Position numbers and translations under genes: made by a program
Part shown: piece after piece, positions 17,896-25,636 of the stretch
Numbering within the stretch: position 1 is the stretch's first letter
How the letters are laid out: the number at the start of each line of letters is the position of its first letter
The notes under the pieces: model-generated
The model's input: only the letters and a program-made list of their open reading frames with translations
Told to the model about the DNA's origin: nothing
Database searches by the model: none
Assembly (NCBI RefSeq): GCF_023699475.1
Contig: NZ_JALXFV010000008.1
Span: 86,212-150,211 of the forward strand
Source: Halomarina rubra
GTDB lineage: Archaea; Halobacteriota; Halobacteria; Halobacteriales; Haloarculaceae
Reading direction: 5' to 3'
Length of the DNA: 64,000 nt

Positions 17896-19527
17896 TCACA
17901 GCAACGCTCCGGGGTTCATGATACCCTCGGGGTCGAGCGTGCGTTTCATCGAGCGCAGCGCGTCGAGGTACGAGTCGGGAATCTCGCGGTGGTAGTGCTC
18001 GCGGTGGACCCGACCGACGGCGTGGTGGTGGGTGCTGGTCGCGCCGAACGCGTCGAGCGTGTCCGAGGCCGTCTGCTTGATGCGTCGCCACTGTTCGACC
18101 TCGTTGCCGGGGTCGGCGGGGGCGAGCAGGGTGTAGTACGGCGCGGGGCCGTCGGGGTAGACGTGGGTGAACCGACAGGAGAGGAAGCCAGCGCCGCACT
18201 CCTCGCGCATCGCCTCGGTCACACGCCGCCGGACGGTCTCGTGGAGGTCGGGGAACCGGTCCCACGTCACCGCCGTCTCGAACGTGTCCACGAGGACGCC
18301 GACGCTCACCAGCGTGTTGAACCGGTAGGGGGCCTCGAAGAACGAGTTGCGCCACTCGCCCGCGGCGTCCGAGCGGTCGGCCGCGTCGCCCTCGTCGTCC
18401 GCGCCTCCCCCGTCTTCGCCGCCGGTGGCGGTGTCGGGTCCCTCGTGAGTCGGGTCGTCCCACTCCCCGCCGTGGTCGCCGCAGATGGCCAGTGCGCGCT
18501 CTAACTGCTCGTCGGTCGGGCCGTCGAGCGACTCGAAGCCGAGCAACAGCAGCGAGGACCCGTCGTCGGCCAGTTCGTTCAACATCGCCTCGTAGGGGCC
18601 GAGCAACCGGCAGTTCGCCGGCGAGTGCCGTGCCTGCACGACCTCGCGGGTCGCCTCGACGCCGTCCCAGAAGTCGTCGAAGCGCACCGTCGCCTTCGAG
18701 CGGTGCTCGGGCCGGGGTTGAACGCGCACCCACCCCTCCGTGATGACGCCGAACGCGCCCTCGCTCCCGAGGAGGAAGCGATTCGGGTCCGGTCCCGCCC
18801 CCGACGCCGGGAGGCGTCGGGTCTCCAGCGGACCGACGGGCGTCTCCGCCCGGACGGACTCGACGAAGTCGTCGATGTGGGTGTAGCGGGTCGCGAAGTG
18901 CCCGCCGGCGCGGGTCGCCACCCACCCGCCGAACGTCGAGAACTCGTAGGACTGGGGGTAGTGGCGCAGTTGGAGGCCCTCCTCGGCGAGTTGAGCGTTC
19001 AGGTCGGGGCCGGTGATGCCCGCCTGGACACGCGCCGCCCGCGAGGTGTGGTCGACGTCGAGTACCCGGTCCAACTCACGCGTGTCGAGCGAGACGACGC
19101 CGGCGTAACCCGGCCCGTGACACTCGACGCCACCGACGACGCTCGTCCCCCCGCCGAACGGGACGACGGCGACCCGTTCGTCGCTCGCCCACAGCAGGAG
19201 GTCGGGAATCTGTGACGCCTCCTCGGGCCGAGCGACGGCGTCCGGTGCGGGGTCGTACTCGCCGTAGAACCCCCGTACGAGGTCGGGGTACCCCTTCCCG
19301 TAGGTGTGGCGGGCGCGCACCTCCGGGTCGGTCGTGCAGAAGTGGAACGGCGGGTCGACCCGCGGGTCGGGGAGGTCGAGGTCGTCGTCGGGCATCGGGA
19401 GGAGGGGTCGTTCGGGGAACCCCAGCATCGTCTCGACGCGGGCCTTCGTCTCGCGGCGCTCCGCGTCGGTCGGTTCCCGGTCGGCGTGGCCCCACCCCCA
19501 GCGACTCAGGTCGGCATCCGGTGACAT
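17896..19527 (-). CDS. FAD-binding oxidase, alkyldihydroxyacetonephosphate-synthase-like
   Basis: A 543-aa flavoprotein of the vanillyl-alcohol-oxidase fold. The FAD-binding P-loop segment P-F-G-G-G-T-S-V-V-G-G lies at about 123-133, and the FAD contacts follow in Y-P-Q-S-Y-E-F-S-T-F-G-G-W-V-A-T-R-A-G-G-H. The overall layout matches AGPS-like and FAD/FMN-containing dehydrogenases. True AGPS makes ether lipids by acyl-alkyl exchange, but archaeal ether lipids arise differently, so this is more likely a D-2-hydroxyacid-type or unknown oxidase. An acidic Gly/Asp-rich insertion (about 415-460) is species-type padding. Start chosen at M-S-P-D-A-D-L, with a GTTTTGTC box about 25 nt before it. Confidence 0.85.
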   Translation of the reverse strand: MSPDADLSRWGWGHADREPTDAERRETKARVETMLGFPERPLLPMPDDDLDLPDPRVDPPFHFCTTDPEVRARHTYGKGYPDLVRGFYGEYDPAPDAVARPEEASQIPDLLLWASDERVAVVPFGGGTSVVGGVECHGPGYAGVVSLDTRELDRVLDVDHTSRAARVQAGITGPDLNAQLAEEGLQLRHYPQSYEFSTFGGWVATRAGGHFATRYTHIDDFVESVRAETPVGPLETRRLPASGAGPDPNRFLLGSEGAFGVITEGWVRVQPRPEHRSKATVRFDDFWDGVEATREVVQARHSPANCRLLGPYEAMLNELADDGSSLLLLGFESLDGPTDEQLERALAICGDHGGEWDDPTHEGPDTATGGEDGGGADDEGDAADRSDAAGEWRNSFFEAPYRFNTLVSVGVLVDTFETAVTWDRFPDLHETVRRRVTEAMREECGAGFLSCRFTHVYPDGPAPYYTLLAPADPGNEVEQWRRIKQTASDTLDAFGATSTHHHAVGRVHREHYHREIPDSYLDALRSMKRTLDPEGIMNPGALL

Positions 19528-19582
19528 GGCCCACCCTGTGTGGCCGACGACAAAACACTGTGGGCGCAGCGGGCGGGTCGTC

Positions 19583-20008
19583 TCAGCTCTCGCGAACCGC
19601 TCCGTGGGCGGTCTCGACGCATCGCCGAAGCGACTCACCGTCGGCCGGCCCGAACAGGTGTGTCCGGCAGTCACAGTCCGACGCGCCGAGACCCGGTACC
19701 GACGGGACCTGCTCGTCGAGCGTCGCCGCGACGGCGCACTCGGCGTCGACGTCGGCGCTCGTCACGACGGACGCGACGGTGCTCGCCGGGTGACCGAGCA
19801 GGTAGTCGACGTGCCAGTGACGGGTCCCGCGCTCGCCACGCGCCAGTTCGCGGTGGCGCTCGACGCGCGAGAACCCCCCCGGTCCGAACGCCGTGCCGAC
19901 GTAGGCGTAGGTACCGGCGGGTAGCGAGCGCTCGCCCGCTGCACCGAACGTCACGGTCGCGTCCGCTCCCAGCGAGACGACGAGCGTGTAGGTCCCTTCC
20001 CCGTCCAT
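19583..20008 (-). CDS. DUF123 / GIY-YIG-like nuclease family protein
   Basis: A 141-aa protein of the DUF123 family, related to the GIY-YIG nuclease fold. Seen: G-T-Y-A-Y-V-G-T-A, the degenerate GIY-YIG strand pair; R-x-x-R-H-R; H-W-H-V-D-Y-L-L, the family signature; E-C-A/E-Q-V-P; and S-D-C-D-C-x-x-H-L-F, a likely metal or structural Cys motif. Archaeal DUF123 proteins are uncharacterised and sometimes fused to endonuclease III. The start M-D-G-E-G-T-Y begins right at the domain; an upstream ATG would add 17 residues. It lies 55 nt upstream of the FAD oxidase gene on the same strand. Confidence 0.85.
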   Translation of the reverse strand: MDGEGTYTLVVSLGADATVTFGAAGERSLPAGTYAYVGTAFGPGGFSRVERHRELARGERGTRHWHVDYLLGHPASTVASVVTSADVDAECAVAATLDEQVPSVPGLGASDCDCRTHLFGPADGESLRRCVETAHGAVRES

Positions 20009-20117
20009 GTCCCGCGATTCGACCGCCGACGCGAAAAGCGTCGTGACCGTCGCCCTCACGTGACGGCGAAACGACTTTGTCTGCGCGGTATGTTACCCTC
20101 GAACGAGGTGGCAAACC

Positions 20118-20240
20118 ATGCCGGTACCCGTCTACCCATCGGACGAACCGGAGGAGGAGGAGGAAGTCCCCGACGGCGAACTCCCGACGTTCCCGTTGTG
20201 GTGTCCGAACGGCCGCTTCGTGGTCGTTCCGGGCCACTGA
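20118..20240 (+). CDS. Small acidic protein of 40 aa, hypothetical
   Basis: A 40-codon open frame, ATG to TGA, with G/C third positions. It encodes a short acidic protein: M-P-V-P-V-Y-P-S-D-E, five consecutive Glu at 12-16, then a C-terminal half with F-P-L-W-C-P-N-G-R-F-V-V-V-P-G-H. The mix of an acidic patch and a single W-C-P motif is not what random shadow frames look like in this DNA. A weak AT-rich box (gtatgtta) sits about 28 nt upstream. I do not recognise the family. It is divergent from the DUF123 gene and lies just before another tiny gene. Confidence 0.45.
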   Translation: MPVPVYPSDEPEEEEEVPDGELPTFPLWCPNGRFVVVPGH

Positions 20241-20317
20241 CTCCGCCGGGCGAGCGCGGTGACGCGACCCCGCGGGAGCCCCCGCTGTTTACGTACGTCC
20301 GAGCGCTACGGTAGCCC

Positions 20318-20470
20318 ATGCCACAGATAGCACTCAGCGAGGAGACGGTCCGACGACTCGACGGCCTCCGCACGGAGGGCGAGAGCTACGACGACGTCGT
20401 CTCGGAACTGGTCAGCATCTACGAGGCCGAAGAACGGTCGATGGCGACCGGTCCCGACGAGTCGGGGTGA
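20318..20470 (+). CDS. Small VapB/RHH-like antitoxin-type protein (haloarchaeal DUF7557-like)
   Basis: A 50-aa protein beginning M-P-Q-I-A-L-S-E-E-T-V-R-R-L-D, then L-R-T-E-G-E-S-Y-D-D-V-V-S-E-L. This is the pattern of the short ribbon-helix-helix-like proteins that are widespread in haloarchaea and archaea (DUF217/DUF7557 from memory), related to VapB antitoxins: a beta strand, a D-x-L helix, then E-S-Y-D-D-V-I as second helix. No toxin gene (PIN domain) is adjacent, so it may be an orphan regulator. A box ctgtttacg lies about 30 nt before the ATG. It converges with the MsrB gene. Confidence 0.75.
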   Translation: MPQIALSEETVRRLDGLRTEGESYDDVVSELVSIYEAEERSMATGPDESG

Positions 20471-20530
20471 GCCGTCGGCGGTTCGCCGTCGGCCGTCGTC
20501 GAAGACGTGACGGACCCGCCGCGTCGACCA

Positions 20531-20941
20531 TCACTCGTCTTCGTCGAAGTCGAGTGCGACGGAGTTGATGCAGAAGCGCTTGCCCGTCGGGTTCGGCCCG
20601 TCGTCGAAGACGTGGCCGAGGTGGCCGCCGCAGTTCGCACAGACGACCTCGGTCCGGACCATCCCGTGAGACGTGTCCTGCCGGAGTTCGACGCTGCCCT
20701 CGGCGGCGTCGTAGAAGCTCGGCCAGCCGGAGCCCTCGCCGTCGAACTTCGTCCCGGAGTCGAACAGTTCGGTTCCACAGCCAGCACAGACGTAGGTGCC
20801 CTCGTCGTCCTTCCCGATGAACTCGCCGGTGAACTTCGCCTCGGTGCCCTGCTCGCGGAGGACGCGGTACTCCTCCTCGGTGAGCACCTCGCGCCACTCC
20901 TCGTCGGTCTCGGGCAGGTCGTAGGTCTCTGTGTCGCTCAT
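20531..20941 (-). CDS. msrB: Peptide-methionine (R)-S-oxide reductase MsrB
   Basis: A 136-aa MsrB, which reduces methionine-R-sulfoxide in proteins. Zinc ligands are two C-x2-C pairs (C-A-G-C and C-A-N-C). The core motif G-S-G-W-P-S-F is present, as is G-H-L-G-H-V-F-D-D-G-P. The catalytic Cys is in R-F-C-I-N-S. The length is the usual one for a stand-alone MsrB. The start at M-S-D-T-E-T follows a GATACGCC-type box about 28 nt upstream on the minus strand; an in-frame upstream ATG was rejected. No MsrA gene is beside it. Confidence 0.95.
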   Translation of the reverse strand: MSDTETYDLPETDEEWREVLTEEEYRVLREQGTEAKFTGEFIGKDDEGTYVCAGCGTELFDSGTKFDGEGSGWPSFYDAAEGSVELRQDTSHGMVRTEVVCANCGGHLGHVFDDGPNPTGKRFCINSVALDFDEDE

Positions 20942-21011
20942 ACTACCGGTAGGCGTTCGAGGCGTATCAATCCGTGGCGGGCGTGGCGGGGGTCGACCCC
21001 GCATCTACGGT

Positions 21012-22433
21012 TTATCCCTTGACGTTGCAGACCGGCCGCATCCGCGCGACCTTCGTCCCGATACCGAGTGCGTCGCTCACCCGAACCACCTCGTCGACGT
21101 CCTTGTACGCGCCGGGCGCTTCCTCGGCGACGGTCGCACCTGAACGAGCCTTGACGTAGACGCCCTCGGAGCGCAAGCGCTGTTGGAGGTCTCCCGCGGT
21201 GTACTCTCTCTTCGCCTGTGTCCGCGATTTGAGTCGCCCCGCGCCGTGGGCCGTCGACCCGAACGTGAGTTCCATCGAGCGCTCGCCACCGGCGAGCACG
21301 TACGAGTGGGTGCCCATGCTCCCCGGCAGGAGGACGGGTTGACCGACGTCGCGGTACGCTTCGGGGACGTCGGGGTGGCCCGCCGGGAACGCGCGGGTCG
21401 CACCCTTGCGGTGGACGAGCACCTCGACGTCCTCCCCGTCGACGGTGTGGGTCTCCTCCTTGGCGACGTTGTGGCAGACGTCGTAGACGAGGTCGACGGC
21501 GTCGGTGTCGAACAGGTCGGCGACCGCCTCACGGACCGCTTGGGTCATCGCCTGCCGGTTCGCCCACGCGAAGTTCGCGGCGGCGTACATCGCCCCGAGG
21601 TAGTCCTCGGCGACGGGGTCGCCAAGCGGTGCGTAGACGAGTTGCCGGTCCGGAAGCGAGTCGACGAGGTCCGGGTACGTCCGCTCGAACCGGCGGATGT
21701 ACTCCTGACACACCTGGTGGCCCAGTCCGCGGGACCCGGAGTGGATCATGACGACGACCTGCCCCTCCCGAAGACCGAACGCGTCGGCGGTGGCGGCGTC
21801 GTACAGGTCGGTGACGCGCTGGACCTCGAGGAAGTGGTTGCCCGACCCGAGCGACCCGACCTGGTTCACGCCACGCCGTTTCGCGTCCTCGGGGACCGCG
21901 TCGGGGTCGCCCGGGAGTCGGCCGCTCTCCTCGCAGTGGTCGAGGTCGGCCTGCCGGGCGTGGCCCGCGTCGCGCATCCACTCCATCCCGACGGCGAGGA
22001 TGCCCTCCAGGTCGTCGCGGTCGGTCCGGACGTACCCTCCTCTCCCGAGGCCACACGGCACGAGGTCGTAGAGGCGGTCGACGAGCGCCTGTTCGTGGCC
22101 CCGCACGTCGTCGTAGTCGAGGTCGGTTCGGAGGACCCGGACGCCGCAGTTGATGTCGAACCCGATGCCGCCCGGCGAGACGACGCCGCCGTCCATCGCC
22201 ACCGCCGCGACGCCGCCGATGGGGAAGCCGTAACCGAGGTGACCGTCGGGGAGGACGACGCTGTACTTCTGGATGCCCGGGAGCGTCGCGACGTTGCTGC
22301 CCTGCTCCAGCGTTCGCCCCTCCTCGCGCATCTTCTCCAGGAGGGGTTCGCTGGCGAACACCCGGGTGGGGACACGCATCTCGCCCTCGCGAGCGATCTC
22401 GTGGACGTTCTCGGTGAGTTCGGTGAGGTGCAT
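21012..22433 (-). CDS. rtcB: RNA-splicing ligase RtcB
   Basis: A 473-aa RNA ligase joining 2',3'-cyclic phosphate and 5'-OH ends, needed for archaeal tRNA splicing, with GTP and Mn2+. Seen: P-D-G-H-L-G-Y-G-F-P-I-G-G (62-74), the metal-binding D-I-N-C-G-V-R with Cys96, E-V-Q-R-V (N-H-F-L-E-V region), H-S-G-S-R-G-L-G-H, and F-G-S-T-A-H-G-A-G-R containing the His that is guanylylated. It is uninterrupted, although RtcB genes are common intein hosts. The archease gene lies directly upstream (77 nt) on the same strand. A GCTTTTCTC box about 27 nt before this ATG suggests it also has its own promoter. The alternative start 36 codons upstream was rejected. Confidence 0.96.
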   Translation of the reverse strand: MHLTELTENVHEIAREGEMRVPTRVFASEPLLEKMREEGRTLEQGSNVATLPGIQKYSVVLPDGHLGYGFPIGGVAAVAMDGGVVSPGGIGFDINCGVRVLRTDLDYDDVRGHEQALVDRLYDLVPCGLGRGGYVRTDRDDLEGILAVGMEWMRDAGHARQADLDHCEESGRLPGDPDAVPEDAKRRGVNQVGSLGSGNHFLEVQRVTDLYDAATADAFGLREGQVVVMIHSGSRGLGHQVCQEYIRRFERTYPDLVDSLPDRQLVYAPLGDPVAEDYLGAMYAAANFAWANRQAMTQAVREAVADLFDTDAVDLVYDVCHNVAKEETHTVDGEDVEVLVHRKGATRAFPAGHPDVPEAYRDVGQPVLLPGSMGTHSYVLAGGERSMELTFGSTAHGAGRLKSRTQAKREYTAGDLQQRLRSEGVYVKARSGATVAEEAPGAYKDVDEVVRVSDALGIGTKVARMRPVCNVKG

Positions 22434-22455
22434 ACGCGACCGTTTCCCGCCGACC

Positions 22456-22464
22456 GAGAAAAGC
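22456..22464 (-). promoter_or_regulatory. Promoter-like GCTTTT box before rtcB
   Basis: On the minus strand the sequence reads gcttttctc, 23-31 nt before the rtcB ATG, inside the archease-rtcB gap. The same spacing and sequence type recur before several other genes of the window. Confidence 0.5.
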
Positions 22465-22510
22465 GAGCGCACCCGTCGGGTCGTGGGGATGTCGGTCGGG
22501 GTCGTCGCTC

Positions 22511-22918
22511 TCAGACGTCGAGGGTCGCTTCGAGCACCCACCCGTCGTCACCCTCCTCGACACGCATCTCGCTGTACGTCGGGCTCTTGACGTCGAACAA
22601 CGGTTCCTCGATGGGGGCGACGAGCAACGTCGCGTCGAGCGCGTAGCCGTCGGCGGTCGTCGAGACGGTGCAGTCGGCGGCGTCGACGACCGCGACCCCC
22701 TCCAGTTCCTGGAGCAAGACGAGGTCGGCGAGGAAGTCGAACAGGAGCGCCTCGCGGTCCTCGCTCTCGACGTGGACTTCGCGGCGAGAGTCGGCGGCCT
22801 CACCTCCCTCGGCGATGGCAGCGAACGCGCGTACCGCTTCGACGAACGCGTCGTCCAGCGATGGCCCCCTCGCTCGGAACCGAGCGTCCGCGGGGTGTGA
22901 GAGGAGTTCGTACCCCAT
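22511..22918 (-). CDS. Archease, RtcB activator
   Basis: A 135-aa archease, the protein that stimulates RtcB guanylylation and turnover. Seen: M-G-Y-E-L-L-S-H-P-A-D-A-R-F-R-A-R-G at the N-terminus (family H-T-A-D-x-G motif, with Pro for Thr), D-F-L-A-D-L-V-L-L-Q-E, and K-S-P-T-Y-S-E-M near the C-terminus (K-A-x-T-Y-H in most relatives). The gene order archease then rtcB is a known conserved pairing. Its ATG overlaps the stop of the upstream PPOX-type gene by one base (TGATG), so it is probably translated by reinitiation. Confidence 0.9.
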   Translation of the reverse strand: MGYELLSHPADARFRARGPSLDDAFVEAVRAFAAIAEGGEAADSRREVHVESEDREALLFDFLADLVLLQELEGVAVVDAADCTVSTTADGYALDATLLVAPIEEPLFDVKSPTYSEMRVEEGDDGWVLEATLDV

Positions 22919-23364
22919 CAGACGTGCTCGCCGGTCCGCCGCCCCGTCACTCGCTCGGCGACGAGTTCGTACACCACGACCGTCACGTCTTGAATCGCCT
23001 CGTCGAACACGCGGAGGTCGCTGAACGCCCCGCCGACGGCCGTCGCGTCGAACGCCTCCCGTTCGTCCGGGGAGAGTCTGCGAAGGGACCCCTCGACGAC
23101 GATGCTCCACGAGTCGCCGTCGTCGACGTCGTAGCAGAGGAAACACGCCTCGTCGGTCGCTTCGAGGAACGCCATTTTCTTCGAGTGGCCGTCGTCGCTC
23201 AACCGGAGATAGAACGCACCGTCGTCGTACGCGTACGACACCGGGAGCGCGTAGGCGTCGCCGCCGTCGGCGAGCGCGAGGACCCCGGCAGTCCCCGCCT
23301 GGAGCCGTTCTGTGACTTCCTCGTCGCTCATCCCGATGGTGTAGGTGTACCCGATGTGCTCCAT
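22918..23364 (-). CDS. Pyridoxamine 5'-phosphate oxidase-like flavin-binding protein
   Basis: A 148-aa split-barrel protein of the PPOX class found in many haloarchaeal copies. Seen: M-S-D-E-E-V-x-x-x-L near the start, G-V-L-A-L-A-D-G-G-D-A-Y-A-L-P-V-S-Y-A-Y-D-D, R-L-S-D-D-G-H-S-K-K, and W-S-I-V-V-E-G-S-L. These bind FMN or F420, and most have no proven substrate. It is the first gene of a probable PPOX-archease-RtcB unit, overlapping the archease start. The start M-E-H-I-G is used; an upstream ATG would add 16 residues. Confidence 0.85.
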   Translation of the reverse strand: MEHIGYTYTIGMSDEEVTERLQAGTAGVLALADGGDAYALPVSYAYDDGAFYLRLSDDGHSKKMAFLEATDEACFLCYDVDDGDSWSIVVEGSLRRLSPDEREAFDATAVGGAFSDLRVFDEAIQDVTVVVYELVAERVTGRRTGEHV

Positions 23365-23650
23365 GCTCTGCGTTGGACGCGCGACGACATAGAACGTGCA
23401 TCCGTTCGGCACCGTCGGGCGGGCGACGTGAGTTCTCTATCTGTGTAAGAATAGTGGTACGATGGCGTGGAACGCTCGGTGCGTAGGTAGTGTCTATGTG
23501 GGGTATGTCGTGGATATGGCGCTTGAGGATGGAATATCAGGGTGTCGAACACCGCGAACAATATCGCCTTCGGATTTTCGGTAAGTCTCTGCTTAGAGAA
23601 CCGTCGGAACCGGATAACGAAGGGGGACAGCGTGGTCGAGCGAACTGAAG

Positions 23651-24832
23651 ATGAACACAACCACGAACCGAACACTCGCAGCCGTGTTCGCCGTCTTGCT
23701 GGTCTGCTCGGCCGGTGTCGGCGCGGCGGCCGTCGTCGCACCGGCCGGGACGGCCGCGGGTGCCGACTACCAACTCGAACTGCCCACCGACCCGCACTGG
23801 AACACCTCCGTCGACGACGCACCCACCTCGTTCCCGGTCACCGTCACCAACGAGGGTGACACACCGGGCAACCAGACCGTCGAGGTCACGTTCGACATGG
23901 ACCGCGACGGCGAGTACGAGACGACGCTCGTCTCCGAGACCGTCGAACTCGCGCCCGGCGAGTCGACGGTGGTTTTCTTCAGCCACGAGTTCGAGCACGA
24001 GAGCCTCGGCGAGTACCACTTCCAGGTCACCTCCGAGGACGACACCGTCGCGAGCTCCGTCGTCAACTACTGCGCCATCGGTCTGCACGACGTCACGGCC
24101 GTCGACGACGCCGTGAGCGCCGAGCGCGGCGAGACGGTCACGGTCAACGCGACGGTCGACCGCACCGCGTCGTTCGCCTCGAACCAGACGGTCGCGTTCA
24201 TGCTCGACAGCGACGACGACGGCCGACTCGAACAGTTCGACGCGACGAGCGTCGCCCTCGACGGCCAACTCGGCGAGAACGACACCGTCGACAGCGAGAC
24301 GGTCGCCTTCGACGTCGACACCTCCGGTCTCGACCCCGGCGTCTACGAGTACACCGTGCTCGTCGGCGACGAGGGGATGACCGGAACGCTGACCGTCGAG
24401 ACCGTCCACTACCAGGTCGACCTCGTCGTCGGCCAGCCCGAAGAGACGCTCGGCGAGACGACCGAGGACTTCTACAGTCCCGACGGTCGTCTCGTCAGCT
24501 ACCTCCACGGCACCCCCGGCGTGGGGGCGACGAACTCGACGACCGCCGGGTCGCTGAACGCGACGTACGGCGACGCCTTCGAGTCGAGCGCCATCGTCGT
24601 CGCCGACGACGGCGAGACCGCGAACGTGACCGTCACGGTCGCCGAGAACGAGTCGCTCACCCTCTCGCTGGTCAGCTACGAGGTGCTCGACGTCGACGCC
24701 GGCTTCGAGTGGACGACGCTGCAGACGTTGGCCGACGCCGAGACGCGGACCCTCGACGGCGGCACCTACACGTTCACCGTCGACCTGCCGACCGACGCCG
24801 AGACGACCGACTCGACGACCGCTACGAACTGA
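23651..24832 (+). CDS. Secreted CARDB-like surface protein
   Basis: A 393-aa exported protein. The N-terminus has a Sec-type signal (T-N-R-T-L-A-A-V-F-A-V-L-L-V-C-S-A) ending near A-A-A. The mature region is built of immunoglobulin-like beta domains of CARDB type: V-T-V-T-N-E-G-D-T-P-G-N-Q-T-V-E-V, L-A-P-G-E-S-T-V-V-F-F, then a second domain with L-D-P-G-V-Y-E-Y-T-V. Several N-x-T/S sites suggest N-glycosylation. There is no PGF-CTERM or C-terminal membrane helix, so it is either released or held non-covalently. Function unknown, perhaps adhesion or assembly. Preceded by 286 bp without a gene. Confidence 0.75.
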   Translation: MNTTTNRTLAAVFAVLLVCSAGVGAAAVVAPAGTAAGADYQLELPTDPHWNTSVDDAPTSFPVTVTNEGDTPGNQTVEVTFDMDRDGEYETTLVSETVELAPGESTVVFFSHEFEHESLGEYHFQVTSEDDTVASSVVNYCAIGLHDVTAVDDAVSAERGETVTVNATVDRTASFASNQTVAFMLDSDDDGRLEQFDATSVALDGQLGENDTVDSETVAFDVDTSGLDPGVYEYTVLVGDEGMTGTLTVETVHYQVDLVVGQPEETLGETTEDFYSPDGRLVSYLHGTPGVGATNSTTAGSLNATYGDAFESSAIVVADDGETANVTVTVAENESLTLSLVSYEVLDVDAGFEWTTLQTLADAETRTLDGGTYTFTVDLPTDAETTDSTTATN

Positions 24833-25256
24833 GATTCGTCTCGTCCGTCGACTGGACTGGCCGCTCCATCGTGGGGTTCGAAAAAAATTCGTGCTCGTGT
24901 CGGGCCGTGCAGCCACGACGCGCGAACTCAGGGGAACGGGCGCTCACGCGTGGGCCACACGTCGTGACACGAGCACGGGCCGAATGCTGACTCGAACGAC
25001 CCGGAGCATGAACGGGACCGTTCGCCGTCTTCCACCTGCATCGACCGGGGTCAGAGCGTGCCCCATCGACCTGCTACGACCGCACCTCTATTAAATTCGT
25101 TGACACTTCTAGCGCGCTGGCACACTCACCGACTTCACAACACAAGGCTCGACGCCACGCGACGGGTGCGAGCGGGGACGGTGTCGTCGCTACGAACGGC
25201 GAGTCGGGGACGGCCGTGGCGCGAGACTCGAAACGCTGAGTCGTTCACACCGGCGC
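24833..25256. other. Spacer of 424 bp without a supported gene
   Basis: Lies between the CARDB-like gene and a small minus-strand zinc-ribbon gene. It contains an A-run (24890-24896) and the AT-rich stretch ctattaaattcg (25087-25098), but open frames have poor codon use. The T/A runs may act in transcription termination; nothing else is evident. Confidence 0.5.
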
Positions 25257-25394
25257 TCAGTGGACCACCGGGTCGCGATACCGTCCGAGGAACCGCTTGC
25301 AGTCGGGACAGTGGACGACGACGAACCCGTGGCGCTCGTGGCGGACCAGCGCCGCGGTCTCGTGGTCGACCTCGCATGTCGGACAGAACGGCAT
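25257..25394 (-). CDS. Small CPxC zinc-ribbon protein, 45 aa
   Basis: A 45-codon gene, ATG to TGA. It encodes M-P-F-C-P-T-C-E-V-D-H at the start and V-V-V-H-C-P-D-C-K-R-F in the middle: two C-P-x-C pairs (C4/C7 and C29/C32) that form a rubredoxin-like zinc knuckle. Haloarchaea encode dozens of such very small zinc-finger proteins, and a few affect growth, biofilm or swarming. It has good codon use, and two intact CPxC motifs are unlikely by chance. No clear TATA box is seen at the usual spacing. Confidence 0.75.
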   Translation of the reverse strand: MPFCPTCEVDHETAALVRHERHGFVVVHCPDCKRFLGRYRDPVVH

Positions 25395-25636
25395 ACATAG
25401 TTAAATGGTAGCACGCGACAATACAGGTTGCGGGTAGTGGTCACTGATTCGACGTCGACGGTCGACTTCCCATGCCGGTGGCCGCTCTCCGTCCTCTTCG
25501 AGACGGTCGACCGGCGAGCGCCGCCGCCGTGCGCCCGGCCGTTAAGAGACTGCTACCACCGATTACCGACCCGTTCAGCCGGACAAACGACGGTTATCTC
25601 ACATGTTACTACGCCGAACTGTCTCGAACGAGACGT

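Noticed and set aside
21012..22433. Possible intein in RtcB
   Set aside because: Length and motif spacing are those of an uninterrupted RtcB; no intein start or end residues at the catalytic motifs.
24865..24900. A gggttcgaa stretch resembling a tRNA T-loop
   Set aside because: No matching acceptor, D or anticodon stems could be drawn around it; it runs into a poly-A stretch.
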